A stretch of 64,000 nt of DNA from Climacium dendroides (lineage: Eukaryota; Streptophyta; Bryopsida; Hypnales; Climaciaceae): NCBI GenBank assembly GCA_950106755.1, contig OX467088.1, forward strand, positions 4,572,001 through 4,636,000, read 5' to 3'. The position numbers and the translations under genes are program-made. Positions 34,780 to 47,504 of the stretch are shown here, one piece after another. The notes below the pieces were generated by a model that searched no databases, was not told the origin of the DNA, and saw only the letters and a program-made list of their open reading frames with translations. Each line of letters begins with the position of its first letter. Position 1 is the first letter of the stretch.

Positions 34780-37540
34780 CACTATAAGAAAACTGCATTT
34801 TTTGTCATATTTTTAAAAAACATGTTGTATTTTTTTAAACATCATTGCGGCATGCAGTCGGTAGCCACTGCACTGTGAATTCTATATGATGTCGGGGATA
34901 ACGTATTGCGTTTCTTTGAAACATGAAGTTGTCAATAGAAATAGATATGTTCTAGAAGACGTCATAAAAAATCAATGTGAAATTTTTTTTGACGTCTAAA
35001 AAAACGACAAAAGTCTATGTTAGCCACTACATCTGTTTTGACTATGAGTAACTTTCATCCAATTATTGTTCACTAAGGTAAAATGCTACTTGGGGTGGGA
35101 AACATAGGGATGGGCAATTGTTTTATTGGACTAAAAAAAGGTGCTTGCATGGAGCATGTAGTCCATGTAGGATTAATTTAGAGTCAAAATTTCCTAGTAT
35201 TCTAATGTGATCATCACATGTATTGAATGACAAAATTCAATAAAAACATGCCAAAATTAACAAACTTCATTGTTTTAACATGAGAAAAAAAATGTGTAAC
35301 AACTTATAAAATGTAAAGAAAAGCAATTGAAAGAGGTTAAAAATGTTTGTACACTATAAATTACTCCCCATGAGACAGTTTGCAAATGAGGTTGTTATCT
35401 CCTAAATTTTCAACACATGTTCATGATTTTGGAAGAATAGCTTCAGAGACGGGTCAAATCTTGAATTGAGCACTTACAATAGAAACTTAGAGCATTGAAT
35501 ACATAAATATTTCAACAAAATAATCTCAAAACCCATGGCATCCTCCCACCCTTTCAATATGCTTCAATGTGTAATTTATAAGAATGCAAATACCTTCTTT
35601 TTATGCTTTAGACAGGAGAGTTGTACTATAGGAATAAAAATACGCATTGCTTTGTACTAGTTACATTTTCCTACTATTACAATGGACCTTATACTATGCA
35701 AGAAAAAATATGTATAAAAGTATTTTTGTGGAAAAAGCGGAAATTTTTTCTTGCCCCTTCACAAGCTTTTTTGTTACATATTTTTTTCCTTTAATTATTT
35801 TTGGCATGCACCTCTTCTTTCATTTTAATTTTCCATGGTTTATCATTTTTTTTCTTTCACCTATTATAATGGTTTACCTACATTTTTCATTCACATACTT
35901 CTTTATGTTGCCTTTTTTAAGCCTTGGCAAGCCTATATTTTTTCTTTACCTGTTTCTTTGCATTTTTTATTTTTTTGCATTATCTTTTTTATCCTTTTCC
36001 TAATTTTTCCCATTCCCTATTTTTTCCTTAGCATAATTTTTTGATTTATCTTTTTTTCCTATCTACATACCTCATTTTTTCATTTACATGTTTATGACCT
36101 TCACTTATTTTGTCCTTTACAAATTTTTTAATTTGTTGTACCTTCTTCTTTTCTTTACTTATTTATATCCTCCATCCATTTCTTCATTTCCCTATTTCAT
36201 TTCTCTACCAACTTAAAACCCATATCTTTTTCTTTTCTTTACCTTTTTCTTTCCTGTACCTGTTTCAATCATTTATCTAATTTTTTTAGGGCATCTTTTT
36301 CTTTGCATCTTTATTCTCTAAACGAATTTATCTCCTACCTTCAATTGTTTTTATCTTTTTCCAATATTTCCTTTTATAAATTTTTTTATTGACCTTCTTT
36401 TTTTCTTTATGCATGCATATGCTTTGCCTAATTCTTCCTTTACCTATTTCTATTGTATACCTTCTCTTCCATTTAAATTTCTTTTTTCTTTACGTATTTT
36501 AATAAATTCTCTCAGCTATTATTATGTTTTATCTAAATTTTTCCTTGACTTTTTTGGAGGGGCCTTCTTTAACCCTTGACCTATATTTTTTTTAACTATT
36601 TTTTTCCATTACCTATTTTTTCCATTGCCTAATTTTCTCCAATACCTATTTTTTTCCATTACCTATTTTGTTGTCCTCAACATATTTTTTGGCTTGTAAC
36701 TGATGCCAAATGGAAAACCACAAAACAATGTTGCACCCATTCCTTCTACATTCTAAACCCTAATTTCCAATGAAGAAGCAAGACCTAAGATTACTTGCAC
36801 TAGCTGCCTCTCCCTCACATTGCTGTTGGGCATGTCTACATACAATTGCTAAAACATTCATACCTATAGCTAGGGCCTCTCTATTGGACTTTGTTGTAGA
36901 AGAGGACGAGTTTCGAGCACTACTCATCTTGTCGGAGTGTGTGTTCACCTTGCCATCGTGCCTTGGTTGTAGCTTTCTCCTTTTTCTGCTTCCTCTCAGG
37001 CCCAACGTACTGAAACTTTTGTAGTAAACTTCTCTTTCTTCCTGCGTGATCATCGTGGAATTGTTGGCCACTATCTTGCCCAGCGCCCAATCCTTGCGCG
37101 CACACAGACGGCTGAGCTACTGATACGCGATCTGCACAAAACGGCCAACAACAATGCGAGGATTATGGTGGAGTTCAGCGCCAACCCGCACTGGCAGCAA
37201 GGCAAGAGTACTACACAAAAGAGGTTGGATTTAGGGTTCCGCCACCACTAAAGCCTCTTCAAAACCCCCGCACTCAAGCACGTACACGTAGCCGACTACG
37301 TGGAGTTACGTGGGTAGAATTGCTCACTCACAGCAAAGGAGGTTACTTCACTGTGACTGAAAAATTGTATGGTTTGAAGTAGCTCAACATTCTCTTCCGA
37401 CTGCCGTATTGGAGGGTCAGCCACTTTTCACCTTTTTTTAAGTTTAGAACTCAACTGCCTTGTTACTAATGGTCCATTGAGAAGTAGTTGTTTAGTCATT
37501 GTATTCTTTGTTATATGAATGAATTTCAACTTGTAAGGCA
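34780..37540. other. CACTA-like left end followed by a long T-rich tract
   Basis: CACTATAAGAAAACTGC at 34780 looks like a CACTA terminus, about 2.8 kb before the transposase remains at 37541. From about 35700 to 36680 the plus strand is extremely T-rich, with irregular copies of TTTTTTCCATTACCTA. A minus-strand frame at 37071-36760 (LRGSRKRRKLQPRHDGKVN) is charged but unrecognised. No matching right terminus was found. Confidence 0.45.
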
Positions 37541-38240
37541 TCGTTTGTAGTAACAATTGTGTGAATCTCTGTATCGTACAGCTTCTCTTAATTTGCTACA
37601 CGTTGGACCTCATGCACTACGAAATGAACTTGGTGAAGAACTTCTTGAAAACCATTACGGGGAAGAAGGATACCGTGAAAGTTAGAAGAGTTCTGCGGAG
37701 GCGTAATGTCAGAAAGCACTTGTGGCTCACCTTGCACTCAAAGAAGGCAGGGAAGATGGTGAAGCCTTGTGTACCATATATTATGATCGACAATGAATTT
37801 GAGAAGTTTGCAAATTGCCTAGAGTCCTTGAAGACTTCAAGTAGCTTCTCAGCGGATGTAGATAAGTATATCTGAAAAAAGAATTTGGAAGCCTCAAGTC
37901 ACATGATTACCACATACCCATGCAACAACTTTTGCCTCTTGCATTTTAGGGTTTGCTGCCACTTGGGCCTTGCATGGCAGTTATGAAAATGTACAAGGTG
38001 TTTAGGCGCTTGTATAGGAAGGTGTATAATCCTACAAACTTCCCGTCACTAGAAGCTGATGTAGCCGAGAGCATGGCATTATTAGAGATTGAATTTCCAC
38101 TATCATTTTTTGATGTAATGACATATCTCCCATATCATCTAGCGAAGGAATTGGATTTATGTGGACCAGTTATAGCTCGGTGGATGTATCCGATAGAGTA
38201 GTATATGAAAGTCTTAAAAAGCCATGTACAGTGTCGTGTT
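37541..38240 (+). pseudogene. CACTA (En/Spm-type) transposase remnant with DUF4218-like part
   Basis: The plus strand reads LDLMHYEMNLVKNFLKTITG, then KHLWLTLHSKKAGKM, a stop, and then MAVMKMYKVFRRLYRKVYNP, FPSLEADVAESMALLEIEFP and YHLAKELDLCGPVIARWMYP. These blocks match the end of the TNP2-like transposase and the following DUF4218 region of plant CACTA elements. Stops and frame changes show it is dead. Homology ends abruptly near 38240, where integrase sequence begins. Confidence 0.85.
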
Positions 38241-38244
38241 GTGA

Positions 38245-40116
38245 ATTTGTACATAATATAAATTTACACCGATACATTATTATAATGAGATTATTAGATT
38301 TGGGAAGAAGAAACTTATTGATGACGCTTCCAGTAGAGATTATTATAATAAGGGTGGTCATAGAGGAGTTTGGGCCACATATACTAAAATGAAAGAGCGC
38401 TATTGGTGGAAAGGATTGTACAAAAAAGTTGAGGACTTTGTAGCTATTTGCATTGTATACCAGCTGCAGTTCAAACTTTGATATAGAGATGAATTACATC
38501 CCATTTACCCTCTCTCCATTCACTTTCAATGGATGATTGATTTAGTTGCGATGTCACTTGGAGTATGTGGGATGAAGTATCTTGTTTTGGCTAGACAAGA
38601 GCTCTCAAACTTTGTTGAAGGAAGAGCTTTGCGAACCAAAACAACAAAAGGGATTTGCCGGTTCATACTTGAAAATATTTTCAGCTGATATGGCACTATT
38701 GGACAAATGAGGGCTGATAGAGGAGAGTTGGATGCTGTTGAAGCCAAATAATTCTTCAATAGACGTGGTATCAACCTGAAATTGATAATGGCTTACAATC
38801 TTGAAGCTATGGCAAGATTGAGAGAGGACACCCTTCGATCATTCAAGCATTAGTCAAAGCATGTAAGGAAAAGCCTAATTTATGGCTTAAATTACTTTCC
38901 TTTGCTTTGTAGTAGATAGAACTATATATAGCAGTGTTATCGGTTATTACTACTAGAAAATAGTGTTCAAGTCAACAAAAATTTAATAACTTTTTGTTGA
39001 CTAGGATACTATATCGACCATTTTAACAATGTTTTTTATTTGAACAAGCTAACAAAATCGGCACTGAATTTTTGTTGCTTCAAATAATACAACATCCAAA
39101 TCAACAAAAAATTTAACATTTTTTTTGTTAAGAAGACATGCCTCTTACACGCTGGTAATATAAGAGAGGTGGTTTTGGTGACATAAAAGAAGAGAAGACA
39201 AACTTTTTATACAAATGGGATGATAAAAGGTCAAAACAAATCATATGGGGTTATGTGAATTATTCGTAGTCTTAATTCACATATCCCATATGGGTTTTTC
39301 TATCTTCTACCATTCCATTTCTATAAAAAAAAATTGTCTTCTCTACACTTCTATTACTAAAGTCACCTCTCTTTTATCACTAAATACTTAGTCCTAAAAA
39401 ACTTGTCTCCTAAATTAATTGTAAAGTTTAACTTTCTTGTAATTAAATTGTAAAGTCTAATTTTTTGTCTTATATATGTGTTATTTTGGCCTACATGGCA
39501 GTTTGTACTAAGCTGGTTCTTGGCTTGCCATGTGGCAACCATTCATTGAGCAAATTTAAAAATGAATTAATATTATTATTTTTCTTATTTGACCACCATA
39601 ACAAAATGGACAACAATTTTTGTCAGGTACTGTCCAAGACAATGCAACCACGGATACAAATGCCCTCAACACTTTTTTGTTAATTTTTTTTTGACATGGT
39701 CAGTGTTTTTCTACTGGTGTATATGCATGTACAACTTATGCATGGACAAAAGCCTATAATGCTAGGAGAAGAATCTATTCCAACATGGATTTTTCTATCT
39801 TGAAAAGATGGCATTGATACAGAAAAATTGTTAGAGCTTCGTATCCAACAGCTTTAGAGGTTGCCTGAGGATCATCAAATGGCTTTGAAGAAGCTTAAAG
39901 TTGCACGATTAAATAATAAGGAAATGTTTGATAAAACCCATCGGTTGAGAGTGCAAAAAATTAAAGGAGATTGGGTGTTAATGTTTGATAGTACTTTAGA
40001 ACATCAACACAGTATAGTGAGAAAATTTGCACGTTGATGGTTCGAACCTTATGTGGCAATTAAAGTGCATGACAATGCCACCTATTCACTCAGAGAGCTT
40101 GATAAAACTCTATTAA
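38245..40116 (+). pseudogene. Ty3/gypsy-type integrase remnant, split by an insertion
   Basis: The zinc-binding part gives GGHRGVWATYTKMKERYWWK and a Cys-x2-Tyr where a second Cys is expected. The core gives FQWMIDLVAM, KYLVLARQELSNFVEGRALR, MRADRGELDAVEAK and GINLKLIMAYN. Element C (38948-39721) interrupts it. The reading resumes at HGQKPIMLGEESIPTW and continues through RLPEDHQMALKKLK to DNATYSLRELD at about 40110. Many stops. Reverse transcriptase, protease and LTRs were not identified. Confidence 0.8.
38948..39721. mobile_element. 774-bp non-autonomous element, family C
   Basis: Ends TACTACTAGAAAATAGTG and CAGTGTTTTTCTACTGGTGTA with flanks TAT/TAT. It splits the integrase remnant. Internally, 39161-39374 forms an imperfect palindrome around TGTGAATTATTCG, sharing the TTCACATATCCCATATG theme with the long hairpins of family D. 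Confidence 0.75.
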
Positions 40117-40264
40117 CACTACTAGAAAATTTAGTTTTTCTGTTGTTTTGGTCGCGTTGATCCAATCAAAATCTGATAGAAATCTGTTAAAATTAACAGA
40201 TTTCTATCAGATTTTGACCGGATCAACGTGACCAAAACAACAAAAAAAATAAATTTCGAGTTAG
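40117..40264. mobile_element. Foldback MITE, family B (copy 3)
   Basis: Left end CACTACTAGAAAATTTAG. The right end is degraded (ATAAATTTCGAGTTAG). It lies at the end of the Ty3/gypsy reading frame. Confidence 0.8.
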
Positions 40265-41098
40265 TCTTCTTTAATCTATAGAATTTGTGATTTATTGTGA
40301 AGTTTGATTTTCAAAATGTCAAAGTGGAGGATTTTTATGAAGTCGCAAGATCCTGAATCTCAACTAGAAGCGGAGTTAAAGCTTTCTTTGTCTCAATTAC
40401 CGGATCAGCCAATTCAACCGATGTCAACAATACCGTAGCAAATCCATCCACGAGAGAAAGGTGGACCTTCTTGGCCACTAAAACAACCTCGTATAGAGCA
40501 GCGTTGATACGACAATCTTCAAAGAAATGCCCGTGCTTTGATGAATCTATTTCAAGTTGATTGTGTTAAACCAAGCACTCAAGATGTGACTTTTGAGAGC
40601 AGTTTTGAAGGCCTTAATGAAGAGCAATACTATTGCATGGTTAGGCCAATTAGAAGATGTGAAAATTTGGAAACTTGAGACGGATTTAAATTTGAGGGAA
40701 ATGGATAGAAAACTAGAAATAAGTAAAATTTTTAAAAATTTGAGGTTAAAATTTGGATTTAGTCTAATTGAACTCAAAGTAGAAAATAGACTTTTCGGTG
40801 AAATTTGTAACCGGATCCTTTCCGGATCCGAAATCTGAAAATTTCAAGAACCCAGGAACCTATAGCGTAGACCCCTCAAAAGCTACGAATATAGGGTACC
40901 GTTCCTGAAACGGTCCTATAACTGTTACCCCAAGAACCGTAGAAAGACATGTCTGTATTTAAGTTGGCTTCTCCTGAGTTCCCTCTTCATTTTCTTGTTT
41001 GTACGCTGTCTTCCGCGCTAGTGGTTGAGTGAAAGTGTGGTGAGATAGTGACCGCATTAGATTTTCCTTTCCTCGCACCTCATTTCCGTTAAAGTTTT

Positions 41099-42549
41099 AT
41101 GGCAATGGGACTTGTCCGAAAATTAGTTGTACCTGCCCGGATCATTTCTCCGGCCATTTCGGAGACTACGGAACAGTACAAGCAGTTAGAAAAGGATCTG
41201 ACTAGCATAGGATGTGTCGGTCTGTTACGCCGACCATGGAATGTAAAGAGTGAAGGCATGATTCATGAATTGATCAGCGGAGTTCTGAATCAATATGAAC
41301 TCACGTTGAGAGGACGACCGGTCACGTGGACGGAAGATATCTGAGCAAATGTTTACCAGTTTCGAAAGAGCGGAGCTGGATTAGCTTCAAGGATGGATCG
41401 TTTCATAGTAGAGAAGTTCTCATGATCGGCCAATCCTAAAGACGGGTTCGCCATTAGTGATTGTAAGGACGAGAGACATAGGAGAATCCTAGAATTCCTC
41501 ATCCCGATCTTGTATCCGAAAAAACCCACGCGGATCACCGTTACGGTAGCCAACACGATTTTGGGGGCTATGGAAAATAGAATTGTCCACTAGGGTAGAA
41601 TCATAGCCGGAATTGTCGCCAAGTTAGCCAAGCATGTAACTTAGGCTAAGGCCAGTCTGGTTAGCACTTATCTCTTTCATTTGTATCACCAGCAGGTAAT
41701 CCTGAGCGATGAGGAGGTAGTCCAATATGATACAGAAAACGTTATTTTGAAGTACGGGCTTATTGGAGAGAAGCCAGAAGATCCGGTCGAGTTGGAACCG
41801 GAAGAGCAACCAAAGGAGCCATTGACCGATCCGAGATCGAAGAAGAGGATGTCGACGGATCCGGGTCACAAATCAAACCGCCGGTTATGGAGAAGGGCGA
41901 GTTGAGCAAAGATCCGGAAGAGGACCAAGGGTTGGCATTTTTCAATGCCAAATTCAAATGGATACGGGAAGCCAAGGTGCTTCACGACAGCCTAGCGGAT
42001 CTAGTGATTGAAACTGCAAAAGTCCTAAAGGTGAAACCGGATCAAATTGTACAAGCAGTCAAGCGACTGCTGAAGCCGGAAGACTTGAAGAGCAAGGAGG
42101 ACCGAATCTACAAATTGGAGACGGAACGGGACCAACTTCAATCCCGGCTGAATTGGGTGGAAGGAGAATTAGCAGCCACAAAGCAGTGGGAGAAAGAGGC
42201 CCTAAACTTTGTCAAGAACTTGACAGGATCAGTAGACACGACAGCAAATGTTGTCGTGAAGGCAGCTCTATTCGATGCCAGGTTACTACGAGAGGGTCAT
42301 GCGACCAGAACGAAGGTAGTGACCATCTTAGTAGATTTCATCACTTGGATAGAGCGTGTCTTGGGAGAAATAAAGCATTTGTTGCGTAAAGTGGATTGGA
42401 ATCAGCCACTGGATTTCTCGAACTTTCTCGAACTTCTTTTTGTCACAGGCACTCCAAGACGCCCATTAGCGCACCAACTGACTCAAACGGAAGGACTGAG
42501 GGAGATACTAATGCCAACTGTGAACCACCATATTGGTTCACATTTATGA
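41099..42549 (+). pseudogene. Broken reading frame of unknown family, coiled-coil C-terminus
   Basis: Starts MAMGLVRKLVVPARIISPAI at 41099. Stops and shifts follow at about 41342, 41425 and 41595, and the frame changes near 41890. Recognisable blocks are GRIIAGIVAKLAKHVT and STYLFHLYHQQ, then a heptad-rich KLETERDQLQSRLNWVEGEL at 42110-42170. The sequence is richer in G/C and CpG than its flanks. The style suggests a transposon-encoded plant protein, but I do not recognise it. Confidence 0.5.
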
Positions 42550-42559
42550 TAATTGAAAA

Positions 42560-44240
42560 TATAAAAATTAGGTGTAAGATTTTAAATTTAAAAATGTTAA
42601 TATCCTAAAGTAAGCTACAACCATTAGATTGAACACTTTTTAGTTCATAGAAAATGAACCTGGATCAAATTATTAACTAAATAACATAAAAAGTAAAAAT
42701 ACAAAACATCAAGTGGAAACCAAGCGTAGAATTAGAAAATGAATCTAATGTGAATGGGAAACTATGAGTAAAGAAGAAACATAAAAATACCAAAAAAGTT
42801 ATTGAATTGAAAACTATAAAGAAAATACTTACATAGTCATAGGAACACTAAATTAGACAAAATAGTAATTTAAAGGCATTTTTTAGTAAATGAAGGATGG
42901 ATGAAGGTAAGTAGGAGTTAATAACTTGGAAAAATAGGGAAAAAGTCGAATTAGGGTTTGGAGCTCTCTTCTTCTCTGGCTCTTTGTTCTCTTGGTTGGT
43001 TTTTTTGTGTGTGTGTGTTTTTTGGAGGGAACAATGAGTGCAAGGAGTTGTATTAGGATCATAGGCAATTAGTTGAATAGTTTTTCACTAAATTGAAGTG
43101 ACAATTGAGTGAAAAATGGAGATGGTTGAGGTCAAATGGAAGGTTGAACAAGAAAACATGAAGAGAGGTTAGGTTTTGAGAATTGCTATTAGAATTGCCA
43201 ACTTGAGGAGCGATTACAGGCGAACAGTACAAGGGATGGAGCTGAGATTTGGAGGATGAGTGCGCCTTGAAGTTACCTTTCCAAAAAGGTATGGCTCAGC
43301 TCATTTGGAGCTAAAATGAAGAATTGGTAGCCATTTTTGTGCAAGGTGGTATGCTACCACGGCAAATCAAGGTCACCAACTTTGGCAAGACATTGTGGAG
43401 GGATGGAAGGTTGATTGAGGCTGAATTTTGGAGAGAAGTTGCATCATCAAGTGGGATTTCTATAAAGACCAAGATCGCCCAATTTGGAGCAACAATGAAG
43501 AAATGGTGTCTACTTTTGTAGAGGGAGGTTAGTTGCCGCCTTCAAATGGAGCTACAACTTTGAGGAGCAATTGCGGAAGATTGGCAAGGTTTGTTGAAGT
43601 GAAATTTGGAGGGAGAATGGATTGTGAAGTTAGCTTTCCTAAGTGCTAAATTTCGTTGGATTTGAAGCAAGAAAAGAAAAATGGAAGCCATTTTGGTGGA
43701 GAGAGTCCAGTTACCTCATGGGTGGCAATTTGGGTTGTTCTCCTTGTTTTGTGACTTCAACTAAGTTTAAATGTAATTTTGATTACAATCTATGTTGAGT
43801 GTTGCATTTTTGAGTACATATCTATGGTCTTCCACAATTTGGATGCTTAAAACTCTTGCATGATTGGTGAAAGGTCCATGGGTGAGTCCATGGTTGAATT
43901 TAGGGATTTGACTTGAGGGAAGCGTGCTGTCATGGTTTTGTAGAGTCCCATTTAGCTCATTTAGGGTCCAAATTGGGCATTTCTAGTGAGATTTTGGTAC
44001 AATAAAAGACCCTAACTTTCCTAAGCTTGAATTAGGATGGTGTAGGGATTTTGAGACATGTATGGAGATCATTTAGAAGGGTCGTCCCTCTTTCACTAAA
44101 AGTTAGTTGAATGCAATATATCAAAAAAAAAAAAACCATTGTATAAGTCCATTGCTTGGAAAGCATTTAGATTAGGGTCCCTCCACTCTTCTTCCGGCCC
44201 AATTTTGTGAATGAGTTTTACCTTAAGGTGAATTTCACTC
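42560..44240. other. AT-rich insertion between two GC-rich coding blocks
   Basis: No gene is supported. The base composition changes sharply at both edges and the coding style resumes near 44260, so this may be a separate insertion. No terminal repeats were identified. Confidence 0.4.
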
Positions 44241-44267
44241 ACACCAGCGGAGCCCACTTCAAACAAG

Positions 44268-44675
44268 ATGCACATGACGGAGTTGAATATGAAGCTAGCT
44301 TCGGATCTGGAGTACAAATTTAGCGTGAAGTCCGTTCCGGTGCCACCCAGAGCTTCAACACCGGAACCTCCTTGGATCCAGACGGCACTCAACCTCTTAA
44401 GGGGAACCTTCAAAGTTCCGGGGATGGGAGCTAGGGGTGATTTAATCAAGCGGATCGGAGTAATGACCAATCCGGCTCGGACGAATCCGTATAGTTTCAC
44501 GCACATGCAAGAGACTACACCAAAAAATGAGAGCGAACCAATGACATTGGAGGAGACACTGTCGGAGAAAGAGACAGAGGTGCAAGTCATCAAAGACTCC
44601 GAGAAAAAAAGCACTCATTCCACGTCCGAAATAGAGGGGGACAGCGATCCGTCTCTAGCACAGTGTTACATTTAG
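44268..44675 (+). pseudogene. Acidic, Ser/Thr/Glu-rich reading frame of unknown function
   Basis: 136 codons starting MHMTELNMKLASDLEYKF, with a Pro-rich part (VPVPPRASTPEPPW) and an acidic Ser/Thr tail (SEKETEVQVIKDSEKKSTHS). Its composition resembles the 41.1-42.5 kb frame, so both may come from one disrupted element. Minus-strand openness over the same stretch makes the strand uncertain. Confidence 0.35.
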
Positions 44676-45876
44676 ACCCGCGCGGCAACAAAGACGATTC
44701 CAATGAGGAGCGTAAAGGGGACGTCAACTAGTCACGTGGACATTCGCTCAAAGAAGACTCGGAAGGCAAGACAGTAGTGTTTTAGGGACAGATAGTTTTG
44801 AATCCAAAAAGGGTTTCCAAGCATGGGCCCAAGTTCTAGATTTTTAGGCAAGTAGCTTAGAAATCTCCGGTTTTCTCAGGACAACTGGCAGTGATCTTTC
44901 CGGATATTCTGGGGAGTTCATTGATTGGTTGCCTAGATTTCCGGGTGCCTTTTTAGGTGTTTTGGTGTTTTGACTTTACTTTCGTATTAGTATTTAAAAG
45001 CAGGCAAATTAGTTGTCCGGCATTCCATGCTAGCGCTTTCATGTATGTCATTTCATTTCCCTTTTTTAATCCAAGTAAGCTGGGGTACTATTAGCTTGAT
45101 TTTGTGTACAGAGTTGTGGCTAGGGGGTACTGGGATGTTGGAGTGAGAGAAGGACGGATGAGGAAGAATCCGAATTGCAGATGATAGAACTTTGGGTGTT
45201 GAAATAGTTGTGAGGAGATGTGATTTGGATAAAGGAGTGTGAGCGTAACGTGCCTTTAAATTGCTGTAACGATGATCTGGGTAGGGAAATAGAGGTCAAT
45301 GTGAGTCTGGAATCGGGGTGATTTCGTGCGGAGATAAGCGACCGCCAATAGGAAGATCTTCTACTACCTTGGAAGGTCTATCAACCTCCAAATCAGTGAG
45401 CTAATCTTCTATTGACATTCTACCTTGTGGATCTGAAAGTCCAGATCTATCGTTGTAGTGAGTGAAGTAGGAAAGTCCCTTTGTGTAACCTATCTCTGGA
45501 TCGGCCAATCCGGAAACTGTGAAAGGATACTTTCTCTTCCTCACAAGTGCAACTTTGTCATCTGGGTGTTTTGCTAATTAAAATCAGAGTTTAGAGATGT
45601 TAGACAGATAAGTGGTGGGTCCCTATCCCTCTCTAGATCAAGGGCGGACCCTTTGAAGGTAAAACAGAGGCAACAAAAACCATTAGTGGAAGGAGACGGA
45701 ACCGGATTTTGTGTGTATTCCGGATCCGGATTGGAATCCGAAAAGTCTTGGTTCTCCGGAACAAGGTAAAGAAGTCGTGAAAAGTATGAGTGGCTTGGAG
45801 GTTTGAGAAAGAAGTAGTGACGATCCAGAAGTCCTTAAATCAACAATACCATACTAGAATTCCCCGAGACAATAAC

Positions 45877-46092
45877 AGGGTTGTCATATCAGACGGAATC
45901 TCACTATTCACGGACAAAATTGGACCGATTAGGGTTTACCGACAATTTCTGTAGATGCCTAAAAACATCTCATTTGCCAGATTTGAAGTATTTTTGCAAA
46001 AGTTATAAGCCTCTGAAGTTTGCAGCTGGTCAACCCTAATCGGTCCGATTCTATCCGTGAATAGTGAGATTCCGTCCGATATGACAACCGTG
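45877..46092. mobile_element. 216-bp Mutator-like MITE, family G
   Basis: An inverted repeat of about 60 bp contains GTTGTCATATC, GGAATCTCACTATTCACGGA and GGACCGATTAGGGTT. It is flanked by a perfect 9-bp duplication GACAATAAC (45868-45876 and 46093-46101). Only about 95 bp separate the arms. Confidence 0.88.
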
Positions 46093-46289
46093 GACAATAA
46101 CTCGTGTCATCTTGCAACAATTTGTTGTTGTAAGATATTTACGGCTAACTACATATACGACAAAGGAAGTCCTAGCCATCAACGTTGGTTGAAAGGGTCA
46201 GTGAATCCGTTAAGAAAGGCCGAACGTGCAGACTATATAGCTGTTACCGTTCAATGCATTCTGAAGTTCTTACAAATGAAGTGATATTT

Positions 46290-47500
46290 TTCTTCGACTT
46301 CAATTTTTACCTTTGTTTGGTTTTATTTTAGTATAGTGATCATTTCATATTTTATAATTCATTTATATGTTTAAAATCAAAAGATAGAGGTTTAAACGAG
46401 ATTTACCTACTAAAATTTAACTTTGGTAGTAGTTTGGGCCTTTAGAGGTGAGATAAACCTTCTAAAAGGTCTTTCCTATGACTAATGAAGGTTTGAAGAC
46501 CCATGGTGATTGTACATGGGTTGCCCACCCTTATTTTAGGATTTATTTGGTAGGTAGGTAGGTCCCATTTTTCTTTTGCTTAGTCGGATTTGTGTGTAGA
46601 AAAAGAAGATAAGTGACCCGTAACTTCGAAGAGTCATAACTTTTGATGTAATTTGAGTTTTGCAATGAAATTTGGAGAGTTTTCTTCTGAAATTTTTGTT
46701 CTTTTAAAAAGATCATTTTTTCTTGATTTGAAGTTGTGAATGAAAAGTTATAAGTGAATGAGTGGAAGAAGATCTACTACCATTCAGTTGAAAAAAGTAG
46801 AGATTTGAGTAACCACCGTGACTTGTAGTTTTCACCTTTTAAAAAATTTGGAAGCATTAGAGTAGTCTTCCTTAGCTTTCTAAAGATTCATTTCCTAAAG
46901 CATTTAAAGCATTTTAGAGAAAGTTATGAGAATTTGAATGAAGAAATGTTTAGTGCCTTTCTATTTGAAGAGTTTGGATGAGGTTTGCAGGTGGATGCAT
47001 TTGGTGCATCCTATTTACTTTCATTTTCTTGTTTAAGTGTTGTTTGGGGAAGAAGATCCAATGTGGATTTCTTGATTTTTGTTTAGGTACCTTCCCCCAT
47101 GGCAGACTTTGTCCCATTTTGTATTCATGGCTAGGTGCTTTTAATTTTTAGTTGTATCATGGTGGTGAGGTTGGGTTATTGGCCGGAGAGACCATTGAGT
47201 GTACACCAAGTGGGCAGTACTAGTTTCCCCTTGTGATGAGGCTGGAGTGATGACCAACAAATCATAAGGATTGGTAGTGGTGTAGGTGTAGGTGCAAGTT
47301 GCTCTTACCTTGTAGATAGTTGCAGGTATCCAAGTAGTCATTAAAACTACTCAAAAGTGTTTGTATTTCAAGCTTTGGACTAGCTGTAGATACCAACGAG
47401 ACTTGTAAGCCTAATCGGCGTTGGATACTACTAGATGCCTTAGATCTTGTGATGAATTGTCTATGAGTTATTGTGTGTTACAGTTGTTTGGAAATGTGAA
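46290..47500. other. Spacer, no feature recognised
   Basis: Short chance frames only. A run of TAGGTAGGTAGGT is present near 46551. Confidence 0.5.
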
Positions 47501-47504
47501 ACAT

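Noticed and set aside
35647..36044. 118-codon hydrophobic frame
   Set aside because: Lies in the T-rich tract, where Phe and Leu codons arise from base composition.
44096..44614. 172-codon minus-strand frame
   Set aside because: It overlaps a plus-strand frame with more natural acidic composition and contains a run of Phe from a poly-A tract; no motif supports it.
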